Shown in pieces: positions 26,294 through 38,620 of a stretch of DNA of 64,000 nt; position 1 is the first letter of the stretch, and every line of letters starts with the position of its first letter. The translations under genes were made by a program, and so were the position numbers. The stretch lies in contig OY764545.1 in NCBI GenBank assembly GCA_963668495.1, forward strand, positions 62,001-126,000, read 5' to 3'. The notes under the pieces are model-generated. The model worked only from the letters and a program-made list of their open reading frames with translations. It made no database searches and was not told where the DNA came from. The stretch comes from Oleispirillum sp963668495. GTDB taxonomy: Bacteria > Pseudomonadota > Alphaproteobacteria > Rhodospirillales > Rhodospirillaceae.

Positions 26294-26762
26294 AAGTCAC
26301 CCCCAGATATTCAGCGAGGTCTTTTGCCGCTTGCGACTGCTTGCAGCGTTGCAGATACGCCACAAGGCTAATGGGATCCCCGCCACACTCCCCCGTGGCA
26401 AAGTCTGCCCATTTACCGGACCGTAGATTGATGCAGAAAGAACCGGGGTGACTGTCCGCACGAAGTGGATTGCGCACCACATATTCATGCCCCTGCATTC
26501 GACCACCCGGAAGCCAACGGCTCAGAAGTTCCGGAAGAACCGACAAGGCCACCCGATTGATTTCCGGATACTCCGAAAGTTTCGGGAATGTCGGTCCGGA
26601 ACTTCCGGAAGTTCCGGAATTTTCAGCATAGCCGCGCCCGAACCGTCCGGAAGTTTCGGTTCGGATAACCCGGACAGTTCGAAAGGACCGCCCGAAGGTT
26701 TCGGAATGTCCGGTCCGGAAGTTTCGGGCATCTCGATGGTCGTTTCTGGAATATCCGGACAT
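26280..26762 (-). CDS. Primase zinc-binding-type protein of the island
   Basis: 160 aa. The start is set at the ATG at 26762, which has GGGGAG upstream and begins two bases after the regulator's stop; a longer frame to 26810 is unlikely. The C-terminal ~80 residues have the P4/YfjI-type zinc-ribbon region (RWLPGGRMQGHEYVVRNPLR, then GSFCINLRSGKWADF and GECGGDPISLVAYL). The N-terminal ~65 residues are Ser/Arg/Gly/Phe-rich, low complexity, and encoded by the degenerate TCCGGAA repeat array, unlike normal family members. It works with the Toprim/DUF3987 protein encoded next. Confidence 0.75.
   Translation of the reverse strand: MSGYSRNDHRDARNFRTGHSETFGRSFRTVRVIRTETSGRFGRGYAENSGTSGSSGPTFPKLSEYPEINRVALSVLPELLSRWLPGGRMQGHEYVVRNPLRADSHPGSFCINLRSGKWADFATGECGGDPISLVAYLQRCKQSQAAKDLAEYLGVTYGEC
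26518..26762. repeat. Degenerate TCCGGAA / TTCCGGA repeat cluster
   Basis: Roughly twenty copies of the short palindrome-like units CCGGAA, TTCCGG, TTTCGG and TCCGGA in both orientations fill about 240 bases, some fused into larger palindromes such as GGAACTTCCGGAAGTTCC. The array is translated as part of the primase zinc protein but looks selected at DNA level. Possible origin or regulator-binding array. Confidence 0.7.
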
Positions 26763-26763
26763 C

Positions 26764-27018
26764 TCAGATCTCCCCAATGTGTTGGGAGGTCGAGGCCACC
26801 AACCGCTCATTCGCCCATTTCAGCAGTTCACGGCGACGATAGCGGATAGAGCGGGCAGAAACTTTTACAAACTTCGGACCGCCACCCTTCAAGCGCCAGC
26901 TTTGCAAGGCGCGAGGGGTATAGCCGATAAATGCAGCGGCTTCTTTTTCTGTCAGATTGCGATCCAGAAAATCCGGATCACGTTGCAGGGTGTCTTTGTA
27001 CTGTTCATCTAATGTCAT
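26764..27018 (-). CDS. AlpA/excisionase-type helix-turn-helix regulator
   Basis: 84 aa. The helix-turn-helix LTEKEAAAFIGYTPRALQSWRLKGGGPKFVKVSARSI-type segment (residues EAAAFIGYTPRALQSWR, then GGGPKF and IRYRRREL) matches MerR-like AlpA/Xis regulators that pair with P4-type integrases and control excision. It is the first gene of a tightly spaced operon with the two primase genes. An inverted repeat lies just upstream of its start. Confidence 0.85.
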   Translation of the reverse strand: MTLDEQYKDTLQRDPDFLDRNLTEKEAAAFIGYTPRALQSWRLKGGGPKFVKVSARSIRYRRRELLKWANERLVASTSQHIGEI

Positions 27019-27028
27019 TGTTAATCAT

Positions 27029-27050
27029 CCATCGTGGTTGTTTACGATGG
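27029..27050. promoter_or_regulatory. Inverted repeat, candidate operator of the AlpA operon
   Basis: CCATCGT-8 bases-ACGATGG perfect dyad, 11 bases upstream of the AlpA start codon. Likely bound by AlpA itself or another island regulator. Confidence 0.5.
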
Positions 27051-27132
27051 TTCACTAACTTAAACACATTTGCTGGCTTGTCAGTTCATTGCACTGGCAA
27101 CAATTAAGCGTCAAAAATGCGGTCAATTGTTG

Positions 27133-27861
27133 TTAGTGATTTTCCTTGAACGCCCTGCGCTCCTTGATTTCTCGCCGCATTGCGGTCTTTATCTGCTCAT
27201 CTGGAATATCATCGACAGGCTCTAAAAGTGCCTTGGTGAAGTCATACGCATCGGTAATGCCCTGCCCCTCATAGGCATCAAACGTAAATTTACGGCCCAG
27301 ATCATATTCCCAGAAGTTCGCAATATTCGATATAGCGAGGGATAGCCCTTCATTCTTATATCTTCCGGCCTTTGACTTCAGGCGTTCAATGCTATCCGCT
27401 AGACCACGTTCAAAGAATGTCAGATACCGATCAAACTCAAACCAATAGCAGCCACGCGCACTTAAATTCTTATCAGGATAATCAGCGGGATCGAGTTGCG
27501 GATCTAAGTCTCCTGAGAGGACAGCACCCCTTGCAACCTCCATATTAAAATCATGACCACCTTCGGCCTCCAGAACATCACGGAAGGTATTCAGTGCCTT
27601 AAGCATACGCACATGCCGGAGGTGCGACTTTTCACGTTCTCGATCCCCAGCAACGAGATCATTCATCAACTTGTAGCGATAAGGGATTTCATAAAGTCGG
27701 GTTAGGTTGTGGGTGCCAAAAGCGTCAAACTCAAAATCCTTAGCTAATCGAGCTATAAACTCATCAGGATAAACATCCTTGCTTTCCACATACCCCGGGC
27801 CTGTATCATCACTGACATCCCCATCCCAAAGAAGGCTTTCTAAATCAAGTTCTTCACTCAT
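27133..27861 (-). CDS. Hypothetical protein of the island
   Basis: 242 aa, acidic N-terminus (MSEELDLESLLWDGD), predicted soluble and mainly helical, with aromatic-rich segments (CYWFEFDRYLTFFERGL; IANFWEYDLGRKFTFDAYEGQG). No signal peptide, no membrane segment and no motif I recognise. Codon use resembles the neighbouring primase genes rather than the AT-rich operon, so it probably belongs to the island backbone. Its stop lies beside a long-looped AACAATT/AATTGTT inverted repeat. Confidence 0.6.
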   Translation of the reverse strand: MSEELDLESLLWDGDVSDDTGPGYVESKDVYPDEFIARLAKDFEFDAFGTHNLTRLYEIPYRYKLMNDLVAGDREREKSHLRHVRMLKALNTFRDVLEAEGGHDFNMEVARGAVLSGDLDPQLDPADYPDKNLSARGCYWFEFDRYLTFFERGLADSIERLKSKAGRYKNEGLSLAISNIANFWEYDLGRKFTFDAYEGQGITDAYDFTKALLEPVDDIPDEQIKTAMRREIKERRAFKENH

Positions 27862-27913
27862 CCAACCCCAACACTGTACAGAGGAATATCTCGCCCTATA
27901 AGAGAATTGCTTC

Positions 27914-28180
27914 CTATTCCTGAATATCTTGCCTAACTAACGTGAAGCCGTTCCCTCCAGCATCCAGCTGGAAGCATATCCGCTCAACATCATCCCTGCT
28001 TATAGATAACGCGTTAGCAATTTGACCATAGGTGATAATTTGACCACGCGTCGTTTGTTTTAGCCCCTGCTCATTAATCCAAGCCTCAATGCGCTCACAC
28101 CAATGCTGCTCAATCTGGGCAACACTGGGGCGTTTGCGCATGATATCTTTGTACTTTAACGATACTGGGTAGACAGCCAT
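27914..28180 (-). CDS. Small hypothetical protein, possible helix-turn-helix
   Basis: 88 aa from the ATG at 28180, chosen because GGGGGAG stands 5-6 bases upstream; a GTG two codons earlier is less well placed. The segment ITYGQIANALSISRDDVERICFQL resembles a helix-turn-helix, so it may be an island regulator. First gene inside the right end of the island, close to attR. Confidence 0.55.
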   Translation of the reverse strand: MAVYPVSLKYKDIMRKRPSVAQIEQHWCERIEAWINEQGLKQTTRGQIITYGQIANALSISRDDVERICFQLDAGGNGFTLVRQDIQE

Positions 28181-28335
28181 ACACACTCCCCCTCAATAAA
28201 TTGTGGAAAGAGAGATTGTAGCGGCGCATCGAGTAGCCTCAAATAAATTATACACCATAAAACCACATATATTACGGCGCGAAGCGCTTCCACCTTGCTT
28301 CCACGGCGTTTATGGGAGCGCCAGATTTCGGGCAG

Positions 28336-28368
28336 CAAAAAGCCGCTATCCTATTGGAATAGCGGCTT
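28336..28368 (-). terminator. Rho-independent terminator of the rrn/tRNA-fMet transcript
   Basis: Perfect 10-bp stem AAGCCGCTAT/ATAGCGGCTT with a 9-base loop, followed on the minus strand by TTTTTG. It lies just beyond the tRNA 3' end, on the island side of attR. Confidence 0.9.
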
Positions 28369-28372
28369 AAAT

Positions 28373-28451
<79 letters not shown>

Positions 28452-28566
28452 GTTATAGTTATGTGTTCAAGGGAGTGTTTGTATCATAAACAAAACGCCT
28501 TAGCGTAGGCTTTGGCGTTTGTATTTATGTTTGATGTGCTGGAATATCATGTAGCGGGCTTTGAAG

Positions 28567-28682
28567 GCCTGGCAGCGACTTACTCTCCCACACCTTAAGA
28601 TGCAGTACCATCAGCGCAAAGAGGTTTCACGGTCGAGTTCGAGATGGGATCGGGTGGTGCACTCTTGCCATAACCACCAAGC
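28567..28682 (-). rRNA. rrf: 5S ribosomal RNA
   Basis: Minus-strand sequence with the conserved CCCGATCCCATCTCGAAC loop and closing GGCTTGG/CCAGGCC helix. Ends are estimated to within a few bases. Confidence 0.93.
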
Positions 28683-28729
28683 CATCAAAGCCCGCGTTTT
28701 CATAATTTGTGAGAGTATCTGATTTTAAG

Positions 28730-28749
28730 TTGAGCTTGTTTCTGCAAGG
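28730..28749 (-). other. 23S processing stem, 3' arm
   Basis: Complementary, with one mismatch/wobble, to 31494-31513 across the 23S gene. The two arms would form a 20-bp helix for RNase III release of pre-23S rRNA. Confidence 0.75.
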
Positions 28750-28751
28750 GG

Positions 28752-31490
<2,739 letters not shown>

Positions 31491-31493
31491 CTT

Positions 31494-31513
31494 CCTTGCA
31501 GAAACAAACTCAA
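31494..31513 (-). other. 23S processing stem, 5' arm
   Basis: Pairs with 28730-28749; see that entry. Confidence 0.75.
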
Positions 31514-31706
31514 CCCAAGAAGAGTTTGTCTGCGCATATCAAAAGTGCCTACTAATTCACTTCCAATATGCATACTCTACTCATTCTCATGTATCCTAAG
31601 ATACACAAGTAGATCAGATGTTAGACTCTCATACAAATTATGCACATTACAGGCTCATTGCCTAAACAATGAGTTTGCAATGTAATGCATGATATTCTCT
31701 TCACAA

Positions 31707-31716
31707 TGTCAAACAG
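31707..31716 (-). promoter_or_regulatory. Spacer boxA-like antitermination site
   Basis: Minus strand CTGTTTGACATTGT resembles the leader boxA (GTTCTTTGACATTGT) at 33768. It lies between tRNA-Ala and 23S, where a second boxA is known in other rrn operons. Confidence 0.45.
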
Positions 31717-31788
31717 CCTGGCCATATGGCCATACCCTTGAACAGGGATCTCGGATCAAAACTCAAACAAAACACAGCATGTAAAGAA

Positions 31789-31864
31789 TGGTGGAGGCGG
31801 ACGGGATCGAACCGACGACCTGAAGCTTGCAAAGCTACCGCTCTCCCAACTGAGCTACGCCCCC
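31789..31864 (-). tRNA. tRNA-Ala (TGC)
   Basis: 76 bases including CCA; 5' GGGGGCGTAGCTCAG, anticodon loop TTTGCAA, T-loop GGTTCGATCC. In the 16S-23S spacer, as usual. Confidence 0.97.
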
Positions 31865-31887
31865 GATAATTCTTCACTACAAAAGCT

Positions 31888-31964
<77 letters not shown>

Positions 31965-32089
31965 AGTCGACACGCCATTAACCGCGTCTTGGAGTTTTGG
32001 AAAAAGGGATACGTGAACGGCGATACATCTCACCAAATCACATGACAGTCTTCTATATTCCAGTCCAAATCAATGGCCGGAACTTCCTT

Positions 32090-33577
<1,488 letters not shown>

Positions 33578-33767
33578 TTCTTTCCCGATACTCGATCGAA
33601 AAATCCCAAAGCTAAATCCTGCGCATTCTCAAAGTCATTGCGAAGTCTTGACCATAAAGGCCAAGCCGTCACAAAACTGTCTGAGATACACAAAACAGCT
33701 TCGTTTCGTCATACTACCCGACAAAACATATCGCCGCTCGCGTATCCCTTCTTCTTCCGATCCACAA

Positions 33768-33778
33768 TGTCAAAGAAC
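33768..33778 (-). promoter_or_regulatory. boxA antitermination site in the rrn leader
   Basis: GTTCTTTGACA on the minus strand followed by TTGTGGATC, close to the boxA consensus bound by NusB/NusE. Confidence 0.65.
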
Positions 33779-33873
33779 GTTTAGTCGCGAGAACCGCAAC
33801 AAGGACAAAAGCCCCGAATTTCCTAACCCTCAGCAGCCCCGGTCCAGAGAACCTCACCGCGTCGGGAGGCCAG

Positions 33874-33902
33874 TTTCTAGACCCTCACCAACACCAAGTC
33901 AA
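33874..33902 (-). promoter_or_regulatory. rrn operon promoter
   Basis: Minus strand -35 TTGACT (33897-33902), 17-base spacer, -10 TAGAAA (33874-33879), GC-rich discriminator after it. About 300 bases before 16S. Confidence 0.65.
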
Positions 33903-34053
33903 ACACTTTCTGCAAACTTTCTCATCTTTTTTCAGTTTTCGATGAAAAAAGGCAGAAAACCGCGTTTTTTTGACCGTGGTAGAGAGCCCAAAATCAGGCT
34001 TGGTCTAAGTAGATGGGGACTTAGCCCTCATGGATCAAGAGCTCAGACGTGAA

Positions 34054-34076
34054 AAATGCGGCAAAATGCCGCATTT
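34054..34076 (-). terminator. Rho-independent terminator of the amino-acid ABC operon
   Basis: AAATGCGGC/GCCGCATTT perfect stem with a 5-base loop, followed on the minus strand by TTTTTCACG; 13 bases after the last permease gene. Confidence 0.85.
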
Positions 34077-34088
34077 CAATTTTCACAA

Positions 34089-34760
34089 TCAGTTTCCACC
34101 AAAGCCGGGAATGGCAATCCTGCGTTCAACCCGCCGCAGAATGTAGCTGGCGATTGACACCAGCACCAGATAGTAAACGCCCACCGCCAGAAACACTTCT
34201 GTGAAACGGAAGGTATCACTGGCCACGATTTTACCCTGCCCCGTTAATTCGACACATGTCACGACATAGGCCAGAGAAGAATATTTGATGAGGTAAATGA
34301 TCTCATTGCCGATCCCCGGCAAGGCACGGCGAACGGCCTGAGGGATAACCACCCACACCAAGGATTGGACTGTTGTAAAGCCGAGAGCCTGAGCGGCAAG
34401 GAACTGCCCGCGCCGGACGGCACGCAACCCACCCCGGATATATTCGGACTGGTAAGACGCTGTGCACAAGGTAAAACCAAGCACAGCCGCTTCGTAAGGT
34501 TCAAGGAAAATGCCGATATTTGGCAAGCCAAAATACAAAATGAACAGCTGGCAAACCAATGGTGTGCCTCGAAAGATAGCAACGAACCCGTCACCAGCCT
34601 TTCGAAACGGTGCCGCTGCATAGGTCCTAACTGCACCAAGAATGATGCCCAAAATCAGACCCAAAAAGACGGATGGCACAATGAGTTTGACACTCATCCA
34701 CAGCCCCTCGTTCAGGGCAGGCATTACCTCACTTGCGATGAATGCGTATGAATCACTCAT
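34089..34760 (-). CDS. Polar amino-acid ABC transporter permease (HisM/GlnP type)
   Basis: 223 aa inner-membrane permease of the HAAT family (about five transmembrane segments). The EAA-type coupling loop AAQALGFTTVQSLVWVVIPQAVRRALPG is present (residues QALGFTTVQ and IPQAVRRALPG). The start ATG overlaps the ATPase stop (ATGA). It forms the transmembrane pore with the second permease encoded at 35559-36239. Last gene of the operon. Confidence 0.93.
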   Translation of the reverse strand: MSDSYAFIASEVMPALNEGLWMSVKLIVPSVFLGLILGIILGAVRTYAAAPFRKAGDGFVAIFRGTPLVCQLFILYFGLPNIGIFLEPYEAAVLGFTLCTASYQSEYIRGGLRAVRRGQFLAAQALGFTTVQSLVWVVIPQAVRRALPGIGNEIIYLIKYSSLAYVVTCVELTGQGKIVASDTFRFTEVFLAVGVYYLVLVSIASYILRRVERRIAIPGFGGN

Positions 34761-35527
34761 GGGGCACCGTTCTCAAATTCTGATAGGTGCGTGCAGAAGT
34801 CGAGAGTCCGGCTACCGCGTTGCTCATCCAAAAGCTCTGCCGGTTTCCCATGTTCAACGATACAACCATCTTGCATGAAGATAATTTCGTCGGCCATGGT
34901 ACGAACAAAGCCCATTTGGTGCGTCGCCATAATCATGGTCATACCTGATTGGACCAAAGAGCGGATAACCTGAAGCACCTCGCCAATCAATTCAGGATCG
35001 AGCGCAGCAGTCGGTTCATCCAACAGAATAACACGCGGATCCATTGCCAATGCTCGCGCGATGGACACCCGCTGCTTTTGCCCACCGGACAATTCCGCCG
35101 GATATAAACTTGCTTTATCCGCTAAACCGACCCGGTCGAGCTCTTGGCGTGCCCGCGTTTCGGCCTCTGATCGCTTAAGTTTTTTCACTTTACGCAGTGC
35201 AAGCGAGACGTTTTCCAGAGCCGTCAAATGATCAAACAGGTTATAGTCCTGAAAAATCATCCCGACCTTTTGACGGTAGGCATACAACGTCTTGCGCGAC
35301 TTGTAATCCACTGCCTCACCATCCAGAGAAATCACCCCGGAATCTGGCTCGTGAAGAAAATTCAGGCACTGCAACAAGGTACTTTTGCCGCCACCAGATG
35401 GCCCGATCAGAACCTTTAACTCACCCGGCTGCACGGAAAAAGAAACATCCCGCAGGATCGGTTTTCCACCCAACGTTTTATTCAAACCGGAAATGGTCAG
35501 AATGGGATTGGTGTCTGGGGTTGTCAT
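34757..35527 (-). CDS. Polar amino-acid ABC transporter ATPase (GlnQ/HisP type)
   Basis: 256 aa from the ATG at 35527 (MTTPDTNPILT); the frame is open to 35629 but would run into the upstream permease. Walker A GPSGGGKST, signature LSGGQKQR, Walker B ILLDEPTAALDPE and switch MATHQMGF are all intact and characteristic of COG1126. It energises uptake by the two permeases. Confidence 0.94.
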   Translation of the reverse strand: MTTPDTNPILTISGLNKTLGGKPILRDVSFSVQPGELKVLIGPSGGGKSTLLQCLNFLHEPDSGVISLDGEAVDYKSRKTLYAYRQKVGMIFQDYNLFDHLTALENVSLALRKVKKLKRSEAETRARQELDRVGLADKASLYPAELSGGQKQRVSIARALAMDPRVILLDEPTAALDPELIGEVLQVIRSLVQSGMTMIMATHQMGFVRTMADEIIFMQDGCIVEHGKPAELLDEQRGSRTLDFCTHLSEFENGAP

Positions 35528-35558
35528 CGGTACTCTCCAACAATCTGAACCATCATAG

Positions 35559-36239
35559 TTATTTCGCTCCTGCCTGACCAAAGCCCGGAACCGAAACCCG
35601 GCGTTCCAACGCGCGCAACAACCGCACACCAGCCCACGTCAACAGGAAATAGATAAAACACGCAGCCAGAGCCAAGGCCAGATGCTGATAGGTACGGGTC
35701 GCAACGAACTGTGTTCGTGCCATGATCTCGGTCGCACCCAAGACAAACGCCAGCGCCGAATCTTTCAAAATTATGGAATATTCATTGGACCAGCCGGGAA
35801 GAGATAACCGCAGAGCCTGTGGTAAAATGATGTGAGCAATCGCCTGACCATCCGTCATGCCAAGCGCGCTTGCCGCACGGAACTGTCCACGGGACAGGGA
35901 TTGGATGCTCCCCCGGAAGATCTGAGACTGATAGGCTCCACTTGCCATCCCCAATACCAATGTGGCGGAGGTTAGCGCGTCGATATTCCAATTCAACAAT
36001 TGGAACAGACCAAAATAGAACAAAAACAGCAGAACCAGAATCGGAACGCCGCGGAAGAACCAAACGTAAAACTGCACGAACCAACGCATTGGACGTGGCC
36101 CATAGACCTGCATCACAGCCATAGGCAGGCCAATTACAAGCCCCAGCAACATACCACCAACCACGGCTGCAACAGTTAGGCCTGCTCCCCCCAATAGATA
36201 GGGGAAAGACTCTATAAGGACGCTGATGGTCCGTTCCAT
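35559..36239 (-). CDS. Polar amino-acid ABC transporter permease (HisQ/GlnP type)
   Basis: 226 aa from the ATG at 36239 (MERTISVLIESF). About five hydrophobic segments and the coupling loop (ASALGMTDGQAI ... LPQALRLSLPG). Partner of the permease encoded at 34089. Separated from the binding-protein gene by a hairpin. Confidence 0.93.
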   Translation of the reverse strand: MERTISVLIESFPYLLGGAGLTVAAVVGGMLLGLVIGLPMAVMQVYGPRPMRWFVQFYVWFFRGVPILVLLFLFYFGLFQLLNWNIDALTSATLVLGMASGAYQSQIFRGSIQSLSRGQFRAASALGMTDGQAIAHIILPQALRLSLPGWSNEYSIILKDSALAFVLGATEIMARTQFVATRTYQHLALALAACFIYFLLTWAGVRLLRALERRVSVPGFGQAGAK

Positions 36240-36295
36240 ACTTGTCTCACTATCGGTTACAAACAGCAAAGAAGCCGTGGCTTTACATAATTAAA

Positions 36296-36316
36296 GGCGC
36301 GGTTTTGTACCGCGCC
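36296..36316 (-). terminator. Internal hairpin between binding-protein and permease genes
   Basis: GGCGCGGT/ACCGCGCC perfect stem with a 5-base loop; minus strand followed by TTTAATTA. Likely a partial terminator or 3'-end stabiliser that lets binding protein be made in excess. Confidence 0.6.
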
Positions 36317-36347
36317 CCGAAATTTTTTGCAAGAGACCCCAAACACC

Positions 36348-37100
36348 TTAGGGTTTGTACTTGGCTTTCAGCTCTTCCCATTTCGGGCTGGCCATAAGAC
36401 GCTTGTAACCTTCATTCAGCATTTTCAGCAATTCCGGGTCGGTTTTACGAACCGCACAGCCGTAGTCTTTTGCCGTACCGAATGCGCCGACGATTTTAAT
36501 CGGCATGCCGTTTTTAATGGCATCATTAGCCGGAGCCGTATCCATACCAGCGGCGTCAATGCGACCGTTCAGGACATCACCAATAGCCATGGCTGCCGCA
36601 CTGTACTGGCGTTTTGTGTAATTCCAGTCTTTGTTTTCCGGCTCTTTACGTGCATTTGAAAGCCATTGATCTTCGGCAGTACCCTGTTGCATGCCAATTT
36701 TTTTGCCACCTTTCAATACTTCATCAACGGTCAGAGTTGAATCAGCTTTGGCAACAAACACATTTTTGACCTGCCAATAGGGATCCGTGAAGTCCACTTG
36801 TTCTTTGCGCTTTTCGGTAATGCTCATGCCAGAGCAAATAAAATCAATTTTTTCTGCCACAAGGCTCGGGATGATGCCTTCCCATGCCACGGCTTGGTGC
36901 TTGACTTCAAAGCCCATTTCCTTGGCGATCCAGTTCAGGGAATCCACGTCGAATCCCTTGGCTTCACCATCTTTGTCCACGTAAGCGAACGGAGGAAACG
37001 CTGCGTCAATACCGTTCACCAAAGTTTTGGCCTGAGCCGGGGCCGCAGCCATAGCCGTCAACGCCACACCAGCAACCAACATTTTCATCATTGTTTTCAT
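36348..37100 (-). CDS. Periplasmic polar amino-acid binding protein
   Basis: 250 aa from the ATG at 37100 (MKTMMKMLVAGVAL), chosen because it begins a classic signal peptide cleaved after APAQA and has GGCGG upstream; the frame extends to 37229 without a sensible start. SBP_bac_3 fold: GIDAAFPPFAYVDKDGEAKGFDVD at the N-terminus of the mature protein and an ITEKRKEQVDFTDPYW motif. The exact ligand (Arg/His/Gln/Glu or opine) is not decidable. First gene of the importer operon. Confidence 0.93.
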   Translation of the reverse strand: MKTMMKMLVAGVALTAMAAAPAQAKTLVNGIDAAFPPFAYVDKDGEAKGFDVDSLNWIAKEMGFEVKHQAVAWEGIIPSLVAEKIDFICSGMSITEKRKEQVDFTDPYWQVKNVFVAKADSTLTVDEVLKGGKKIGMQQGTAEDQWLSNARKEPENKDWNYTKRQYSAAAMAIGDVLNGRIDAAGMDTAPANDAIKNGMPIKIVGAFGTAKDYGCAVRKTDPELLKMLNEGYKRLMASPKWEELKAKYKP

Positions 37101-37374
37101 AGAAACATCCGCCTTCACATTTTCATACATTTGGAGTGCGCCGCAAATCGAACGTTCACGACGGTGACTGAAATGTGCCCCCTGTTTTTTTAGGGCGAAT
37201 TGCGGGGGATACTCTCCCCCAGTAATCACCCTCTACACCGAGTTTCATAGAGACGCAACAACCTACCCGATAATAAAAAAGAAATGTGGCAAAATATAAC
37301 AGATATCCTTGTGCTCATGACACTCGACGGTCTAGGAAGGTGGGTAAGCAACTGCGAAGTGGAGACACTGCATC

Positions 37375-38502
37375 ATGCGTATGGATACCGAAGTCAAACT
37401 TGACTATAAGGACGTCCTGATCCGCCCTAAGCGCTCTCGATTGAGCTCCCGGTCTCAAGTAGACCTCACCCGTACTTTTTCATTTCCACATGCCTCCGGC
37501 AAATGGACCGGCGTTCCGATTATTGCCGCCAATATGGATACGGTTGGCAGTTTCGAAATGGCCCAACAGTTGTCCAAATTCGGTTTGATGACAGCCCTGC
37601 ATAAATTCTATGACATCCATGATTATGCGGATTATTTGGGCAATACGGAAAACGCATCATCCGAAGCGACAACGATTGCCGCAGAGGACAGCGTCTTTTT
37701 ATCCTTTGGAATTACGGATAATGACCTGAAACGATTGGATAATGTAGCAGATGACATCAAAAAACGCACGGGAAAGCCTCCGCGTTTTATCTGCCTTGAC
37801 GTCGCTAATGGTTACAGCGAACGGTTTGCCCAAGTGGTACAACGCGTCCGTCAATCCTATCCAGATGCCGTCATCATGGCAGGCAATGTCGTCACCGGTG
37901 AAATGACTGAACAGCTCATTTTATCCGGCGCAGATATTGTCAAGGTCGGGATCGGGCCGGGATCCGTCTGCACCACCCGTAAAGTTACAGGTGTCGGCTA
38001 TCCTCAGCTGTCTGCCGTTATCGAATGTGCTGATGCCGCGCATGGTTTGAAGGGGCTGGTCTGTGCCGATGGTGGCTGCACCGTCCCCGGCGATGTTGCC
38101 AAGGCATTTGCTGCCGGTGCTGACTTTGTCATGCTGGGCGGGATGCTGGCTGGGCACGATGAAGGTGGTGGCGAAATTATGACGCGCCGTTTTGTTACCA
38201 ATGAATTGGACCAAAACGACGAAATGATTATTCGCGAAGAAAAATACGTGGAATTTTATGGCATGAGCTCAGAGGCTGCCATGGACCGACATTATGGCGG
38301 CGTCGCTTCGTATCGTGCCAGTGAAGGTAAACGCGTAGAATTACCCTATCGCGGTCAAGTTGCAGATACCGTACAGGAAATACTCGGCGGCATTCGCTCC
38401 ACCTGTACTTATGTTGGTGCAGTCCATCTGAAAGAACTATCCAAACGCGCCACATTTGTTATGGTGGGCCAACAGATCAATACAGTGTTCGGCAACGGCT
38501 GA
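37375..38502 (+). CDS. guaC: GMP reductase
   Basis: 375 aa; NADPH-dependent conversion of GMP to IMP in purine salvage. TIM-barrel IMPDH/GMPR family without CBS domains. The catalytic loop GIGPGSVCTTRKVTGVGYPQ contains the active-site Cys and the Thr-Arg pair typical of GMPR. The flap region (YGGVASYRASEGKRVELPYRG) is present. A second in-frame ATG lies two codons downstream and could be the real start. Monocistronic. Confidence 0.92.
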   Translation: MRMDTEVKLDYKDVLIRPKRSRLSSRSQVDLTRTFSFPHASGKWTGVPIIAANMDTVGSFEMAQQLSKFGLMTALHKFYDIHDYADYLGNTENASSEATTIAAEDSVFLSFGITDNDLKRLDNVADDIKKRTGKPPRFICLDVANGYSERFAQVVQRVRQSYPDAVIMAGNVVTGEMTEQLILSGADIVKVGIGPGSVCTTRKVTGVGYPQLSAVIECADAAHGLKGLVCADGGCTVPGDVAKAFAAGADFVMLGGMLAGHDEGGGEIMTRRFVTNELDQNDEMIIREEKYVEFYGMSSEAAMDRHYGGVASYRASEGKRVELPYRGQVADTVQEILGGIRSTCTYVGAVHLKELSKRATFVMVGQQINTVFGNG

Positions 38503-38620
38503 TTGCATAACAGGACCGTATACTTGGTTAAAGTCTACATAATAGTTTAACGACTCCTGTACTCAATCCCCGGCTATGGTCTGCCGATCATGCTTAAACG
38601 ATTGTGTAAAGAGCCGAGCT

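Larger units (their letters stand above)
33578..34053 (-). other. rrn leader and upstream region
   Basis: No protein gene. It holds the rrn promoter, the transcribed leader with boxA and, further upstream on the minus strand, an A/T-rich block (runs of A and T at about 33930-33970) that could act as an UP element. Confidence 0.7.

Noticed and set aside
37190..37225. GGGGGA/TCCCCC hairpin upstream of the amino-acid binding-protein gene considered as a riboswitch
   Set aside because: Simple hairpin without any recognisable aptamer sequence.
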